Assembly (NCBI RefSeq): GCF_001686985.1 | Contig: NZ_CP015318.1 | Coordinates: 990,001-1,054,000, forward strand | DNA: 64,000 nucleotides | Direction of reading: 5' to 3' | From: Mesorhizobium amorphae CCNWGS0123 | Lineage (GTDB): Bacteria > Pseudomonadota > Alphaproteobacteria > Rhizobiales > Rhizobiaceae | In this document: piece by piece, positions 7,771 through 18,218 of the stretch | How positions within the stretch are numbered: position 1 is the stretch's first letter | Layout: every line of letters starts with the position of its first letter | Position numbers and translations under genes: made by a program | Notes under the pieces: model-generated | Database searches by the model: none | What the model was told of the DNA's origin: nothing | What the model saw: the letters and a program-made list of their open reading frames with translations, nothing else

Positions 7771-7917
7771 TGTTGTCTCCTGATTGGTGGGTCTGCACGA
7801 GAAAGACGTTGCGCATCGCCAAAAAGATTCTCGGCTGCCTGCGAATCTTTTCGATCGCCTCCGTCGTCTTTCATCGGTCGAGGCCGCGCCGCGGTCTCCG
7901 TGATGAGGAGAGACATC

Positions 7918-8283
7918 ATGCATATCCAGTTTGCCGAACTTCCCGTGTTCGACCAGGACCGCGCCAAGGCGTTCTACACCGGTCACCTTGCCTGCCAGCT
8001 CATAGCCGACCAGCCGATGGGCGACAGTGGCTGGCGTTGGATCGAGCTGGCATTTCCCCATGCGGTCACCAACCTGCATTTCGTCAGGCGGGCGAACGCA
8101 GAGCCAGGCACGGAACCGGTTCTGGTCCTGGTCGACGACAATGTCGAACAGACGACCGCGGCCCTGAAGGCGCGTGGCGTCGAGATCGTCACCGAGCCGC
8201 AGGAAGCACCGTGGCAGCCGGGCCGCACCGTCGCCGAATTCCGCGACAGCGAAGGCAACCGCATGGTCCTTGCCAGCCGATAG
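7918..8283 (+). CDS. VOC (glyoxalase/bleomycin-resistance fold) family protein
   Basis: The 121-residue protein has the VOC arrangement of two beta-alpha-beta-beta-beta modules: MHIQFAELPVFDQDRAKAFY at the start and TVAEFRDSEGNRMVLAS at the end. The family binds a divalent metal and includes glyoxalases, dioxygenases and antibiotic-binding proteins; the substrate here cannot be told. A GAGGAG site lies just upstream of ATG 7918. It is divergent from the small protein and sigma factor genes, and the 147-base gap should hold both promoters. Control by the neighbouring ECF factor is possible but unproven. Confidence 0.78.
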   Translation: MHIQFAELPVFDQDRAKAFYTGHLACQLIADQPMGDSGWRWIELAFPHAVTNLHFVRRANAEPGTEPVLVLVDDNVEQTTAALKARGVEIVTEPQEAPWQPGRTVAEFRDSEGNRMVLASR

Positions 8284-8424
8284 GCGAAGCCATCGCTGCC
8301 GGTCGCCTTTCCTGGCGACCATATGGGCTTTGCCCCTTACCCCGACCGGTTCGCGGAGACCTTGCACCAGGCGCTCGGCGGTGCGGGAGCCAAGGCATAG
8401 CCAAGCTCGTAATTCCAGAGAGAC

Positions 8425-8450
8425 AACGGCGTCCGCGTGCGGGCGCCGTT
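8425..8450. terminator. Hairpin between convergent genes
   Basis: AACGGCG (8425-8431) pairs with CGCCGTT (8444-8450) between the VOC gene and the leftward flavoprotein gene. Neither side has a long T tract, so termination is likely but weakly supported. Confidence 0.4.
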
Positions 8451-8455
8451 TGCGT

Positions 8456-10114
8456 TCACCCGACCGCCGCGGCGGCGGCTCGCCCCGCGCTGCGGCCCGA
8501 GAAAATGCAGCCGCCGAGGAAGGTGCCTTCAAGCGCGGCATAGCCATGCACGCCGCCGCCGCCGAAGCCGGCGGCTTCACCGACCGCGTAGAGCCCTTCG
8601 ACGGGCTGGCCGTCGGCGCCGAGAACACGGCTGTCGAGGTCGGTCTGCAGGCCGCCCAGCGTCTTGCGGGTGAGGATGTTGAGGCGCACCGCGATCAGCG
8701 GCCCGTTTGCCGGATCGAGCATCTTGTGCGGCTTCGCCGTGCGGATCAGCCTGTCGCCGAGATAGGCGCGCGCGCCGCGCAGCGCCGTAATCTGCATGTC
8801 CTTGGAGAAGGGGTTGCCGAGCTGCAGGTCGCGGGCGCGGATCTCGCGCTCGATCTGTGCGAGTTCGAGCAAGGGCTCACCGCCGGCGAGCGCATTCATG
8901 CGCGCCACCAGCTTCGGCAGCTCGGCCTCGACGATAAAGTCCTCACCCTTTTCCATGAACGCCTTCACCGGGCCAGGAATGCCCGATGTGGCGCGTCCCA
9001 GCACCTGCCGCCAGCTCTTGTTCGTCAGGTCCGGGTTCTGCTCGGAGCCCGACAGCGCGAACTCCTTCTGGATGATTTTCTTGGTCAGGATGAACCAGGA
9101 ATAGTCGAAGCCGGTGCTCATGATGTGGCTGAGCGTGCCCAGCGTATCGAAGCCCGGATAGAGCGGCACCGGCAGGCGCTTGCCGCGCGCGTCGAGCCAC
9201 AGCGAGGACGGGCCGGGCAGGATGCGGATGGCATGGTCGGTCCAGATCGGCGCCCAGTTTTTTATCCCCTCGACATAGTGCCACATGCGGTCGCGGTTGA
9301 TGATAGTGCCGCCGGCCGCCTCCGTGATCCCGAGCATGCGGCCGTCGACATGGTCGGGCACGCCGGTGATCATGCGCCTCGGCGGTGCGCCCAGCCGCTG
9401 CGGCCAGTTCTTGCGCACCAGCTCGGGATTAGCGCCGATGCCGCCGGAGGCGACGATCACCGCTTGCGCGTGAAGCTCGAAATCGCCTGAAATCTCGCGC
9501 GAACTCTTGCGGCCGCGCTCGATAGTGCTTGGCGCGAGGATATCGCCGCGCACGCCGGTCACCGTCTTGCCCGACCGCATCAGCTCGTTGACGCGGTGGC
9601 GGAACCTGAAGCCTATCAACCCGCGCTTCTCGGCCTCGCGCACGCGCTGGACGAAAGGTTCGAGAACGCCGGGGCCGGTGCCCCAGGTGATGTGGAAGCG
9701 CGGCACCGAATTGCCGTGGCCGATCGCATTACCACCGCCGCGTTCGGCCCAGCCGACGACCGGAAAGAATTTTATGCCACGCTGCATCAGCCAGGAGCGC
9801 TTTTCGCCGGCGGCGAAGCCGACATAGGCCTCGGCCCATTTGCGCGGCCAGAAGTCCTCCGGCCGGTCGAAGGCGGCGGTGCCCATCCAGTCCTCGAGCG
9901 CCAGCTCGTGCGAATCGTGGATGCGCATGCGCCGCTGTTCCGGCGAATCGACGAGGAAGAGCCCGCCGAACGACCAGAACGCCTGGCCGCCCAGCGACTG
10001 CTCCGGCTCCTGGTCGACGATGATGGTCTTCTTGCCGGCCTCGGCCAGTTCCGCCGCGGCGACGAGGCCGGCCAGTCCCGCCCCGACAATGATCACATCC
10101 GCATCGTCAGCCAT
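8456..10114 (-). CDS. FAD-binding dehydrogenase (fumarate reductase/ketosteroid dehydrogenase-like)
   Basis: The 552-residue flavoprotein begins with an ADP-binding Rossmann motif (DVIIVGAGLAGLVAAAELAE) and ends with the family's FAD-contacting block GLYAVGEAAGFGGGGVHGYA. An internal substrate domain separates the two. The family (KstD/fumarate reductase flavoprotein type) oxidises or reduces C-C bonds of steroids or dicarboxylates. The actual substrate is unknown, and the sequence shows no secretion signal. ATG 10114 is the first codon before the Rossmann motif. It follows a Gfo/Idh/MocA oxidoreductase gene by 29 bases, which suggests one catabolic operon. Confidence 0.82.
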   Translation of the reverse strand: MADDADVIIVGAGLAGLVAAAELAEAGKKTIIVDQEPEQSLGGQAFWSFGGLFLVDSPEQRRMRIHDSHELALEDWMGTAAFDRPEDFWPRKWAEAYVGFAAGEKRSWLMQRGIKFFPVVGWAERGGGNAIGHGNSVPRFHITWGTGPGVLEPFVQRVREAEKRGLIGFRFRHRVNELMRSGKTVTGVRGDILAPSTIERGRKSSREISGDFELHAQAVIVASGGIGANPELVRKNWPQRLGAPPRRMITGVPDHVDGRMLGITEAAGGTIINRDRMWHYVEGIKNWAPIWTDHAIRILPGPSSLWLDARGKRLPVPLYPGFDTLGTLSHIMSTGFDYSWFILTKKIIQKEFALSGSEQNPDLTNKSWRQVLGRATSGIPGPVKAFMEKGEDFIVEAELPKLVARMNALAGGEPLLELAQIEREIRARDLQLGNPFSKDMQITALRGARAYLGDRLIRTAKPHKMLDPANGPLIAVRLNILTRKTLGGLQTDLDSRVLGADGQPVEGLYAVGEAAGFGGGGVHGYAALEGTFLGGCIFSGRSAGRAAAAAVG

Positions 10115-10143
10115 CTTTTTCTCCCCCCAGGCTTTGGAAAGTA

Positions 10144-11130
10144 TCAGACGTTCTCCCAGCCGTCCTTGCCGCCGGCACGGAAGATGGCGTCGATGACCTT
10201 CTGGTTGAGCACCGATTCCTCCAGCGTGAAGACACGCTCTTTGCCGCCTTGTGCCGCCCGTGCGAAGGTCTCGACCTCCAGCCGGTACTGCTGCGTGCCG
10301 GGGAAGCGGAACACCTGCGCCTCGGTATGGTTCTGGTTGTGCAGCTCGATGCGGTGATGGTCGTAGAGCCCGGCATTGAACGGCGAAAAGACCTCGATGA
10401 AACCCTTCTCGCCGTGGAACACCATCACCTGCCGGGCCGCCATCTGCGTCGACAGGTAGAAGGACAGTTCGAAGTCGCCGAAATCGGCACGGATCGAGGA
10501 GTAGATGTCGGTGCCGAAAGTCTTGTCGCGCTCGATTGTCGCCTGCACCCGGAGCGGCTCCTTGCCGGTCGAAAAGCGCGTCGACACCGTCGGATAGACG
10601 CCGATGTCGGGCAGCGCGCCGCCGCCGAGATCGAGCTGGTTGCGCATGTTCTTGGGGTCGACATTGTAGTAGGAGAACGCGCCCTGCACATGGCGCAGCC
10701 GGCCTATGGCGCCGCTGGCGATGAGGTCGCGCACCTTGATCCATTGCGGGTGGTAGATGACCATGAAGGCCTCGCACACCAGCACCTTCTTGGCCTCGCG
10801 CAGCTTGATCAGCGGCGCGATGTCCTTGGCGTTGAGCGCCAGCGGCTTCTCGACCAGCACATGCTTGCCGGCCTCGATCGCCTTCGCCGTCCATTCGACA
10901 TGCTGCGAGGTCGGCAGCGGGATATAGACGCCGTCGATGTCCTTGGAAGCCAGCAGCTCCTCATAGGAGCCGAAGGCATGCGGCGCGCCGAAGCGGTCAG
11001 CCAGCGCACGCGCCTTCGACAGGTCGCGGCTGGCGATCGCCGACAGCACGCCGTTCTCCGCCTCGACGATCGCCGGCAACAATTGCTCGCGGCCGATCTT
11101 GGCCGTCGACAAAACACCCCATCGGAACAT
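10144..11130 (-). CDS. Gfo/Idh/MocA family oxidoreductase
   Basis: The 328-residue protein has an N-terminal NAD(P)-binding Rossmann domain ([20 protein letters not shown]) and the signature EKPLAL, where the Lys is the usual catalytic or cofactor-contact residue. The C-terminal alpha/beta domain contains DIGVYP, the expected family motif region. These enzymes oxidise or reduce sugars, inositols and related compounds in the cytoplasm. It is directly upstream of the flavoprotein gene on the same strand, so the two may act in one pathway. The substrate cannot be predicted. Confidence 0.85.
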   Translation of the reverse strand: MFRWGVLSTAKIGREQLLPAIVEAENGVLSAIASRDLSKARALADRFGAPHAFGSYEELLASKDIDGVYIPLPTSQHVEWTAKAIEAGKHVLVEKPLALNAKDIAPLIKLREAKKVLVCEAFMVIYHPQWIKVRDLIASGAIGRLRHVQGAFSYYNVDPKNMRNQLDLGGGALPDIGVYPTVSTRFSTGKEPLRVQATIERDKTFGTDIYSSIRADFGDFELSFYLSTQMAARQVMVFHGEKGFIEVFSPFNAGLYDHHRIELHNQNHTEAQVFRFPGTQQYRLEVETFARAAQGGKERVFTLEESVLNQKVIDAIFRAGGKDGWENV

Positions 11131-11255
11131 CCGGCTTCTCCATCTCTAGTTTGCAGGCGTCGAGGTTTGCCCGAAATCGATGGAAAAGCCAATGCGGGAG
11201 ACCCTGAGTACCTCGCCTCACGAAGTGAGGACAAGTGGCCCGGTTCTGCGATCGC

Positions 11256-11831
11256 TCAGCCCCTTCTCCCCGTCAACGTCATGTCGAAGTTGACGACGTT
11301 GGAATAGATCGGCGTGCCGACATCCATGCCGTAGCGCGACCTGAGCACCTTGCCGGTGACGTGGAATTTGATCGTGCCTCCCTTGAGGCCGCCGAGTTCG
11401 GCGGTGAATTTTTCGGCAAACGTCTTGCCGCGCGCCGTCAGCTGGCCGGTGACCAAAGCCGTCGTGTCGCTGGTGCGTTTGACGCTGGTCGAGCGGAACT
11501 GGATTTCCGGGCTGTTGGCCGTGTCGAACACCGCGTCGGAGCGCAGGAACGCATCGATGCGGTTCTGCCCGGTGCCGACGCTTTCGGGATAGATGGTGAG
11601 ATTGACAGCGGAGCGCCCGACATCGCTATTGTCGATGCGGATCGTGCCCTTGAAACGGGCGAAGGCGCCGTCGAGCCCGCCGCCGCCGGCCTTGCCGATG
11701 GTGAAGCGGATGCTTGAAGCGCCCGGGCTGATCGTATAGCTGCCGGCGGCGTCGCTAAGGGCAACCGCCGCGAAAACAGGCATGGCAAGGCAAGCGGCAA
11801 AAGCCGCCAATCCGAGGATGCGCGCATACAT
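11256..11831 (-). CDS. YceI family periplasmic protein
   Basis: The 191-residue protein has a Sec signal (MYARILGLAAFAACLAMPVF, cleavage near VFA) and the lipocalin-like YceI fold, with GSYTISPGASSIRFTIGK at the start of the mature chain and a late FHVTGKVLRSRYGMDVGTPI block. YceI proteins bind isoprenoid-like lipids in the periplasm. I chose ATG 11831, which has an AGAAGG site; the upstream GTG at 11858 would precede the signal by nine charged residues. Directly upstream on the same strand is a cytochrome b561 gene, the same pairing as yceJ-yceI in Escherichia coli, so they likely act together in membrane redox chemistry. Confidence 0.88.
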   Translation of the reverse strand: MYARILGLAAFAACLAMPVFAAVALSDAAGSYTISPGASSIRFTIGKAGGGGLDGAFARFKGTIRIDNSDVGRSAVNLTIYPESVGTGQNRIDAFLRSDAVFDTANSPEIQFRSTSVKRTSDTTALVTGQLTARGKTFAEKFTAELGGLKGGTIKFHVTGKVLRSRYGMDVGTPIYSNVVNFDMTLTGRRG

Positions 11832-11898
11832 GGGTTTTTTCCTTCTGGAGACACGCACTGTCTGCGTCCTCGCCCCATGAACGTATCAGCCGCCCGTC

Positions 11899-12483
11899 CT
11901 ATTCCATCTCTTGATCTGACGAAGGTGTGATCATGCGAACGAGCACGCTGTCGCGCAGCCAGAAATGATGCCGCAGCGCGGCCAGCGCATGAAGGACGAC
12001 AAGCGCGATGCCGGCATAGGCAAGATACCAGTGCGCCGCTGCCCAGATGTTCTCCGACGCGTCCGACATGGCAAGCGGCAGGTTCGGCATGACGAACAGG
12101 TTGAACGGCAGGCTGGGGATTTCCAGCATCGACACCGAGACCAGCGCCCAGCCGGAAAGCGGCAAGGCAAGCTGGAACGCGTAGAGCGCGAAATGCGCCA
12201 GTGGCGCCGTCCGCCGCTCCAAGGCTCCGACCGAGCGCGGCAGCGCCGGCGCCGCATTGCCGAGCCGCCAGGCGATGCGCAGGATCACTAGGCCGAGCAG
12301 CAGAAATCCGAACGACTTGTGCAGCTGGATCAGCTCGAAGGCGGTGCGCTGGCTCTCGATCCGCACCATGATGAAGCCGAGCGCAAACTGGCCGATGAAG
12401 ATCAACGCGATCAGCCAATGCAGCGCGATCGCCGCCCAGCCATAGCGGTTCGTGTTGTTGGTGATCATTGTTGTCATGGCCAC
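11899..12483 (-). CDS. Cytochrome b561 family protein (YceJ-like)
   Basis: This 194-residue membrane protein has four likely transmembrane helices. Candidate haem-ligand histidines are His22 in the first helix (ALHWLIALIF), LHKSFGF, and the later AHWYLAY and LHALAALRHHFW. It should be a di-haem electron carrier in the inner membrane, acting with the YceI protein encoded 67 bases downstream. Alternative starts at 12477 (MTTM) and 12468 (MITN) are possible, since no strong ribosome site decides among them. Confidence 0.85.
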   Translation of the reverse strand: MAMTTMITNNTNRYGWAAIALHWLIALIFIGQFALGFIMVRIESQRTAFELIQLHKSFGFLLLGLVILRIAWRLGNAAPALPRSVGALERRTAPLAHFALYAFQLALPLSGWALVSVSMLEIPSLPFNLFVMPNLPLAMSDASENIWAAAHWYLAYAGIALVVLHALAALRHHFWLRDSVLVRMITPSSDQEME

Positions 12484-12513
12484 TCAACGATTGCCGGACC
12501 ATCTTTCTTCCGA

Positions 12514-13404
12514 TTAGCCACTCACCTTGAAGAAGTCGACGAAGGCACGCAATGCCGGCCGCATCTGCCGTCGGCTCGCATAATAGACGAAGAAGCCGTC
12601 GAAGGTCGGGCACCAGTCCTCCAGCACGCGGATGAGCCTGCCGTCGCCGATGGCACCGCGAACATAGTCCTCGAACACGAAGGCAAGACCAGCGCCGTCG
12701 ATCGCCGCCTGGGCGATCAGATGATCCTCGTCGAGGATCAGCGGGCCTTGAGCGGCGATCTCGATCTCTTCCCCGCCCTTCTCGAACTCCCAGCGGTAGA
12801 GAATGCCGCTGGAGAATCGGAAGCGGATGCAGTGATGGTCGGCGAGATCGTCCGGGTGTCGCGGTCTGGGCATGCTCGCGAAATAGGACGGCGCACCGAC
12901 CACCGCGCCGCGGATGTCGGGCCCGATGCGCACCGCGATCATGTCGCGCTGCAGGCTCTCGCCGAGCCGCACGCCGGCGTCGAAGCCGCCTTCGACAACA
13001 TCGGTGAAGCGGTCCTCGATGACGATCTCCAGCACGATGTCGGGATAGGCCTGGGCAAAGGCGCCAAGCCGGGGCGTCAGCGCATGATGCGCGGCCGTGC
13101 GCGGCACCGTCAGCCGGAGATTGCCGGCCGGCCGGTCGCGTGCCTCGACGGCCGATTCGAGCGCCAAATCGATCTCCGATAGCGCCGGCCGCAGACGCTC
13201 AAGCAGCTGCGCACCTTCCTCGGTCGGTGCGACGCTGCGCGTGCTGCGCGCCAGCAGCCGCACGCCGAGCCGCGCCTCCAGGCTGGACACCGCGTGGCTG
13301 ACCGCTGAAGGCGCAATCGCTAGCTCCCTGGCCGCGCCGCGAAAGCTGCCGCATTGGGCGACGGTTGCCAGCACTGCAAGCTGTGAAAGGTGAGTTCGGT
13401 TCAT
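12514..13404 (-). CDS. LysR family transcriptional regulator
   Basis: The 296-residue protein has an N-terminal winged helix-turn-helix (residues 1-60: MNRTHLSQLAVLATVAQCGS and AARELAIAPSAVSHAVSSLE) and a LysR substrate-binding domain (about 90-290). ATG 13404 is chosen because the family begins here; the open frame upstream has no similarity. It is divergent from an aldo/keto reductase gene across a 106-base gap, the usual arrangement for a LysR regulator and its target. It probably controls that gene; the inducer is unknown. Confidence 0.87.
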   Translation of the reverse strand: MNRTHLSQLAVLATVAQCGSFRGAARELAIAPSAVSHAVSSLEARLGVRLLARSTRSVAPTEEGAQLLERLRPALSEIDLALESAVEARDRPAGNLRLTVPRTAAHHALTPRLGAFAQAYPDIVLEIVIEDRFTDVVEGGFDAGVRLGESLQRDMIAVRIGPDIRGAVVGAPSYFASMPRPRHPDDLADHHCIRFRFSSGILYRWEFEKGGEEIEIAAQGPLILDEDHLIAQAAIDGAGLAFVFEDYVRGAIGDGRLIRVLEDWCPTFDGFFVYYASRRQMRPALRAFVDFFKVSG

Positions 13405-13510
13405 TGATCTATCTTTTAGAACAACCTGTGCAAACAAGAACCGATTATCGAACGTGGAGCAAGGCGCTATCTCTCCGGCATCGCAAACAAGCAAACAAAG
13501 GAGACGCGTG

Positions 13511-14506
<996 letters not shown>

Positions 14507-14512
14507 GCCTTC

Positions 14513-14647
14513 ACCCTCCCCCTTGTGGGGAGGGTCGGGTCGCTGTCACAGCGAAGCGGAGACAGCGAGACGGGGTGGGGGAGCGCCCTACGAGAACCCC
14601 CACCCCGATCCGCTACGCGGATCGACCCTCCCCACAAGGGGGAGGGT
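14513..14647. repeat. Long nested inverted repeat (135 bp)
   Basis: The outer arms are a perfect 25-base inverted repeat, 14513-14537 and 14623-14647. The inner arms CGGGGTGGGGG (14571-14581) and CCCCCACCCCG (14597-14607) are also perfect. The element fills the gap between two convergent genes and can fold as a long branched hairpin on either strand. It does not resemble the RIME-like repeats and is probably a second family of intergenic repeat. It may terminate transcription from both sides. Confidence 0.8.
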
Positions 14648-14649
14648 AG

Positions 14650-15252
14650 TCACCACGGCTCCACACTAATCTCCGGCCAATACTCCTTCGCCCGCTTCCC
14701 CTTCGTCTCATGCGTGCGCTGATTATCCATCACCCGGTTCGGCGTGATACGAAACGAAAAAATGTCGTCGAGCCCGAACGGCGCCACCAGTTCCAACTGC
14801 CCATCAGCATCGCATCGAACACCCACCGCATGGGTCTTTGAAGCGAAATGGCGAACCGACTCGCTGGAATTCGCATACTGCGGGCAGGGCTGCCCGAACT
14901 TGGCCGGATACCACAGATGCACCCGCGCCTGGTTGCGCACTTCGACTGGCAGCGTCAGCCCCTCGAAATGCTGCGCCGCCCGGCGAATGACCGCGTCTTC
15001 GGCCCCGTAGGTCAGGTCCGTGTCGTCGAAATAGAACAGGTCGACATCCTTGATGCCGTAACCCGACGGCTTGCCGGTCAAATGGTTCCAGATGCTGTTG
15101 TAGAGCGCGCCGGACACCACCAGCCAGTCCGGCAGGTCAAGCCGGCGTGCCCGCGCCAGTGCTTCGACAAGCAGCGGTTCAGCCGCGACGATGCCGAGAA
15201 ACACAGCGCGCTGCTCTTCGAAGGAGAGGCCAGCATAGCGAAGATGGTCCAT
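14650..15252 (-). CDS. Nucleotidyltransferase family protein (NTP_transf_6/DUF925-like)
   Basis: The 200-residue protein resembles the minimal nucleotidyltransferases of the DUF925 group. It has a helical start (MDHLRYAGLSFEEQ), then VVSGALYNSIWN, the acidic motif IKDVDLFYFDDTDL expected to bind metal, and a late FGLDDIFSFRITPN. The nucleotide acceptor is unknown. I use ATG 15252, because the frame can be extended only to a TTG that lies in the RIME-like repeat. Its stop is three bases from the long inverted repeat. Confidence 0.75.
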   Translation of the reverse strand: MDHLRYAGLSFEEQRAVFLGIVAAEPLLVEALARARRLDLPDWLVVSGALYNSIWNHLTGKPSGYGIKDVDLFYFDDTDLTYGAEDAVIRRAAQHFEGLTLPVEVRNQARVHLWYPAKFGQPCPQYANSSESVRHFASKTHAVGVRCDADGQLELVAPFGLDDIFSFRITPNRVMDNQRTHETKGKRAKEYWPEISVEPW

Positions 15253-15296
15253 CGCCCTTTGGAGAGCGATTCGCCACCTGTCGGCAATCCTCAGAA

Positions 15297-15378
15297 GCAA
15301 TTCCAGGAAAAGTGCGTAGCGGTTTTCCGTCCGGAATTGCGAAAAGGCAAAATGCGTAGGGCGGCGTTAGCCGCTCTA
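15297..15378. repeat. RIME-like repeat downstream of pheT
   Basis: The arms GCAATTCC (15297-15304) and GGAATTGC (15333-15340) enclose the same core as the copy at 2162. The second module ends in GCCGCTCTA, whose last three bases are the TAG stop codon of pheT on the minus strand. It fills the gap between pheT and the nucleotidyltransferase gene. Confidence 0.8.
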
Positions 15379-17784
15379 CGCCCTCAGCACGCCGCCCGTC
15401 TGCTTGCCGACATTCTCAACGATGCGCCTGGCCAGCGCCTCGAAATCCTCATCGGTCAAAGTCTTTTCGACCGGCTGGATCGCCACCTCGATGGCGATCG
15501 ATTTCTTGGCGGCACCGAGCGACGCGCCTTCGAAGATGTCGAACACCGAGACGCCGGTGATCAGCTTCTTGTCGGCGGCCAAAGCCGCGCGCACTAGCGT
15601 GCCGGCTTCGACCCCTCTGTCGACGACGAAGGCGAAGTCGCGCTTCACCGCCTGGAAGGCGGAGAGCTCCAGCTTCGCCTTGGTCCGCGTCGGCTTGGCC
15701 TTCGGCTCCGGCACGGCGTCGACGAAAACTTCGAAGCCGCACAGCGGTCCGGAAACATCCAGCGCCTCCAGCGTCTTCGGATGGAATTCGCCGAACGAAC
15801 CCAAAATGACCTTTGGCCCGAGCTTGATCGTGCCGGAGCGGCCGGGATGGTACCAGGCCGGGCCGCCGGCCTCGATCTGCAGCCGCTCGACCGGTGCGCC
15901 GCAGGCTTCGAGTGCCGCGATCGCATCGGCCTTGGCGTCGAACACGCCGACCGGCCCTGAATTGCCGGCCCAGTTGCGTCCGGAGCCGTCGAGCTTGGCG
16001 GTGCCGCGGCGCACGCCGGCGGCAACACGCCGCTGCTGGTCGGCGCCATCGCCCTCATAGGTGCCCGAGACTTCGAACAGCGCCACATCGCCAATGCCCT
16101 TGTCGGCATTGCGCTGTGCGGCCGCGATCAGGCCGGGCAGCAGCGAGGGCCGCATGTCGGACATGTCGGAGGCGATCGGATTGGCGAGCTTCAGCGCGGT
16201 CTGGCCGCCGCCGAACAGTTCGGCGTGTTTGGCGGGGATGAACGACCAGGTGACGGCCTCCATCATGCCGCGCACGGCAAGCGCACGCTTGGCCGTGCGG
16301 GTGCGGATCTGCAGCGTGGTCAGGATTTTGGAATTGACCGCGTCGTGCGACCCAAGTGGCTGCGGCGCGATGTTGTCGACGCCGTGGATGCGCATGACTT
16401 CCTCGACCAAATCGGCCTTGCCGTCGACATCCGGCCGCCAGGACGGAACCTTCACGTCGACGACCTCGCCCGAACCCTGCGGCTCGAAGCCGAGGCGCGA
16501 CAGGATGTCGAGGCTTTCCGCCCTGGGCACCTCGATGCCGGTCAGCCGCTTCACTTCCGACAGCGGGAAGGCAACGATCTTCGGCTTGTGTCCGCTATAG
16601 CCGGTCACCTCCATCTCCGTCGGCGTGCCGCCGCAGAAATCGAGCACCAGCTTCGTCGCAAGCTCGACGCCCGGCACCATGAATTCCGGGTCGACGCCGC
16701 GCTCGAAGCGGTAACGCGCATCGGTGATGATGCCGAGCGTGCGGCCGGTGCGCGCGGTGGTGATCGGATCCCAAAGTGCGGATTCGATCAGCACGTCGGT
16801 GGTGCTCTCGTCGCAGCCCGAATGCTCGCCGCCCATGATGCCGGCGATCGATTCGACGCCGTCCTCATCGGCGATGACGCACATCTCCGGCGTCAGCGTA
16901 TATTCGCGGCCGTCGAGCGCATGCACCTTCTCGCCATCGCGTGCGCGCCGCACGGTGAGGTTTCCGTTGACCTTCCTGGCATCGAACACATGCAGCGGCC
17001 GGCCGCGGTCGAAGGTGACGTAATTGGTGATGTCGACCAGCGCGCTGATAGGCCTGAGCCCGATGGCGATCAGCCGCTGCTGCAGCCATTTCGGAGACGG
17101 ACCGTTCTTGACGCCGCGCACCAGCCGCAGCGCGAAGCCGGGGCAGAGCTCAGGCGCTTCGATCGACACCTTCACCGGGCACATGCCGCTGCCGGCATGC
17201 GGCATGATCGCGCCGCCGACGAGGCGGCCGAGCCCGCTCGCGGCGAGATCGCGGGCGATGCCGTACACACTTGTCGCGTCCGGCCGGTTCGGCGTCAGGT
17301 TGATCTCGATCACCGGATCGTCGAGATGCGCATAGGCGGCGAAGCTGGTGCCGACAGGCGCGTCGTCAGGCAGGTCGATGATGCCGTGATGCTCGTCCGA
17401 CAATTCCAGCTCGCGCTCCGAGCACATCATGCCGTGGCTTTCGACGCCGCGGATCTTGCCGACCGTCAGCGTCACGTCGATGCCGGGAACATAGGTGCCG
17501 GGCGCTGCGAAAGCGCCGATCAGGCCCGCGCGGGCGTTCGGTGCGCCGCAGACGACCTGGATGGGAGCCTTGCCGTCGCCGGTGTCGACGGTCAGCACGC
17601 GCAGCCGGTCGGCGTCGGGGTGCTGCACCGCCGTCAGCACCTTGGCGATGACGAAGGGTTTCAGGCCGGCCTTGTCGTCGACATGTTCGACTTCGAGGCC
17701 GATCGATGTCAGCCGCTCGACGATTTCCGTCAGCGAAGCGTCGGTCTCGAGGTGATCCTTGAGCCAGGAGAGGGTGAATTTCAT
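15376..17784 (-). CDS. pheT: Phenylalanyl-tRNA synthetase beta subunit
   Basis: The 802-residue protein has the expected order: N-terminal tRNA-binding domain (about 40-150, [20 protein letters not shown]), B3/B4 editing domain (about 200-380), B5 domain (about 400-475) and a C-terminal ferredoxin-fold anticodon-binding domain (about 705-800, ending near [14 protein letters not shown]). With PheS it forms the alpha2-beta2 enzyme that charges tRNA-Phe; the beta subunit edits mischarged Tyr. Its ATG overlaps the stop of a GFA-family gene (ATGA), so translation is probably coupled. The TAG stop is part of a RIME-like repeat. Confidence 0.97.
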   Translation of the reverse strand: MKFTLSWLKDHLETDASLTEIVERLTSIGLEVEHVDDKAGLKPFVIAKVLTAVQHPDADRLRVLTVDTGDGKAPIQVVCGAPNARAGLIGAFAAPGTYVPGIDVTLTVGKIRGVESHGMMCSERELELSDEHHGIIDLPDDAPVGTSFAAYAHLDDPVIEINLTPNRPDATSVYGIARDLAASGLGRLVGGAIMPHAGSGMCPVKVSIEAPELCPGFALRLVRGVKNGPSPKWLQQRLIAIGLRPISALVDITNYVTFDRGRPLHVFDARKVNGNLTVRRARDGEKVHALDGREYTLTPEMCVIADEDGVESIAGIMGGEHSGCDESTTDVLIESALWDPITTARTGRTLGIITDARYRFERGVDPEFMVPGVELATKLVLDFCGGTPTEMEVTGYSGHKPKIVAFPLSEVKRLTGIEVPRAESLDILSRLGFEPQGSGEVVDVKVPSWRPDVDGKADLVEEVMRIHGVDNIAPQPLGSHDAVNSKILTTLQIRTRTAKRALAVRGMMEAVTWSFIPAKHAELFGGGQTALKLANPIASDMSDMRPSLLPGLIAAAQRNADKGIGDVALFEVSGTYEGDGADQQRRVAAGVRRGTAKLDGSGRNWAGNSGPVGVFDAKADAIAALEACGAPVERLQIEAGGPAWYHPGRSGTIKLGPKVILGSFGEFHPKTLEALDVSGPLCGFEVFVDAVPEPKAKPTRTKAKLELSAFQAVKRDFAFVVDRGVEAGTLVRAALAADKKLITGVSVFDIFEGASLGAAKKSIAIEVAIQPVEKTLTDEDFEALARRIVENVGKQTGGVLRA

Positions 17785-18218
17785 GACTGTGTTCCGTCCG
17801 GGTTAGACGATGATGGTCTTGGCGCGCTGGTCTTCAGGTGCCGCGGCAAGTCGTCCGGCATGTGCAGGAAGGGCAGCTGCTCGCGCACATGGGCATGGTG
17901 CGTCGGCTTGAAATAGGCCGGCATGTCCATGGCGCCGAGCGTGAAATAGATGTGGTCTTCCAGCCGCTCGTCGACATAGGCGATCGGCGAGCCGCAGATG
18001 CCGCAAAACGAGCGCGTCACCGGCCCGTTCTCGTACATCTTCAGCGCCTTGCCGGTGAAGGCGACCTGGTCGGTCAGGAAGCCGACAAAGGCCGACACCG
18101 GCGCGCCGCTCGCCCGCCGGCAATCGCCGCAATGGCAATAGCTGACATGGTGCGGTTCGGCCGAGGCCTCGAACCGCACGGCGCCGCAGCGGCAGCCGCC
18201 AGTGTGCGGCGCTGTCAT
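17781..18218 (-). CDS. GFA-family zinc protein inserted between pheS and pheT
   Basis: The 145-residue protein has the zinc-binding cysteines of the GFA fold: Cys9 and Cys11 ([10 protein letters not shown]), CHCGDC near 28-33, and FCGICGSPI further on. The family includes glutathione-dependent formaldehyde-activating enzymes and carbon-sulphur lyases, though most members are uncharacterised. The start ATG overlaps the pheS stop (ATGA at 18215-18218), and its stop overlaps the pheT start in the same way (17781-17784). It must therefore be translated as part of the synthetase operon. Any tie to aminoacylation is unproven. Confidence 0.83.
   Translation of the reverse strand: MTAPHTGGCRCGAVRFEASAEPHHVSYCHCGDCRRASGAPVSAFVGFLTDQVAFTGKALKMYENGPVTRSFCGICGSPIAYVDERLEDHIYFTLGAMDMPAYFKPTHHAHVREQLPFLHMPDDLPRHLKTSAPRPSSSNPDGTQS

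Noticed and set aside
8322..8400. Short plus-strand frame (MGFAPYPDRFAETLHQALGG...) after the VOC gene
   Set aside because: It looks protein-like but is only 25 residues, has no ribosome site, and I cannot place it in a family. It may be a fragment; too little to call.
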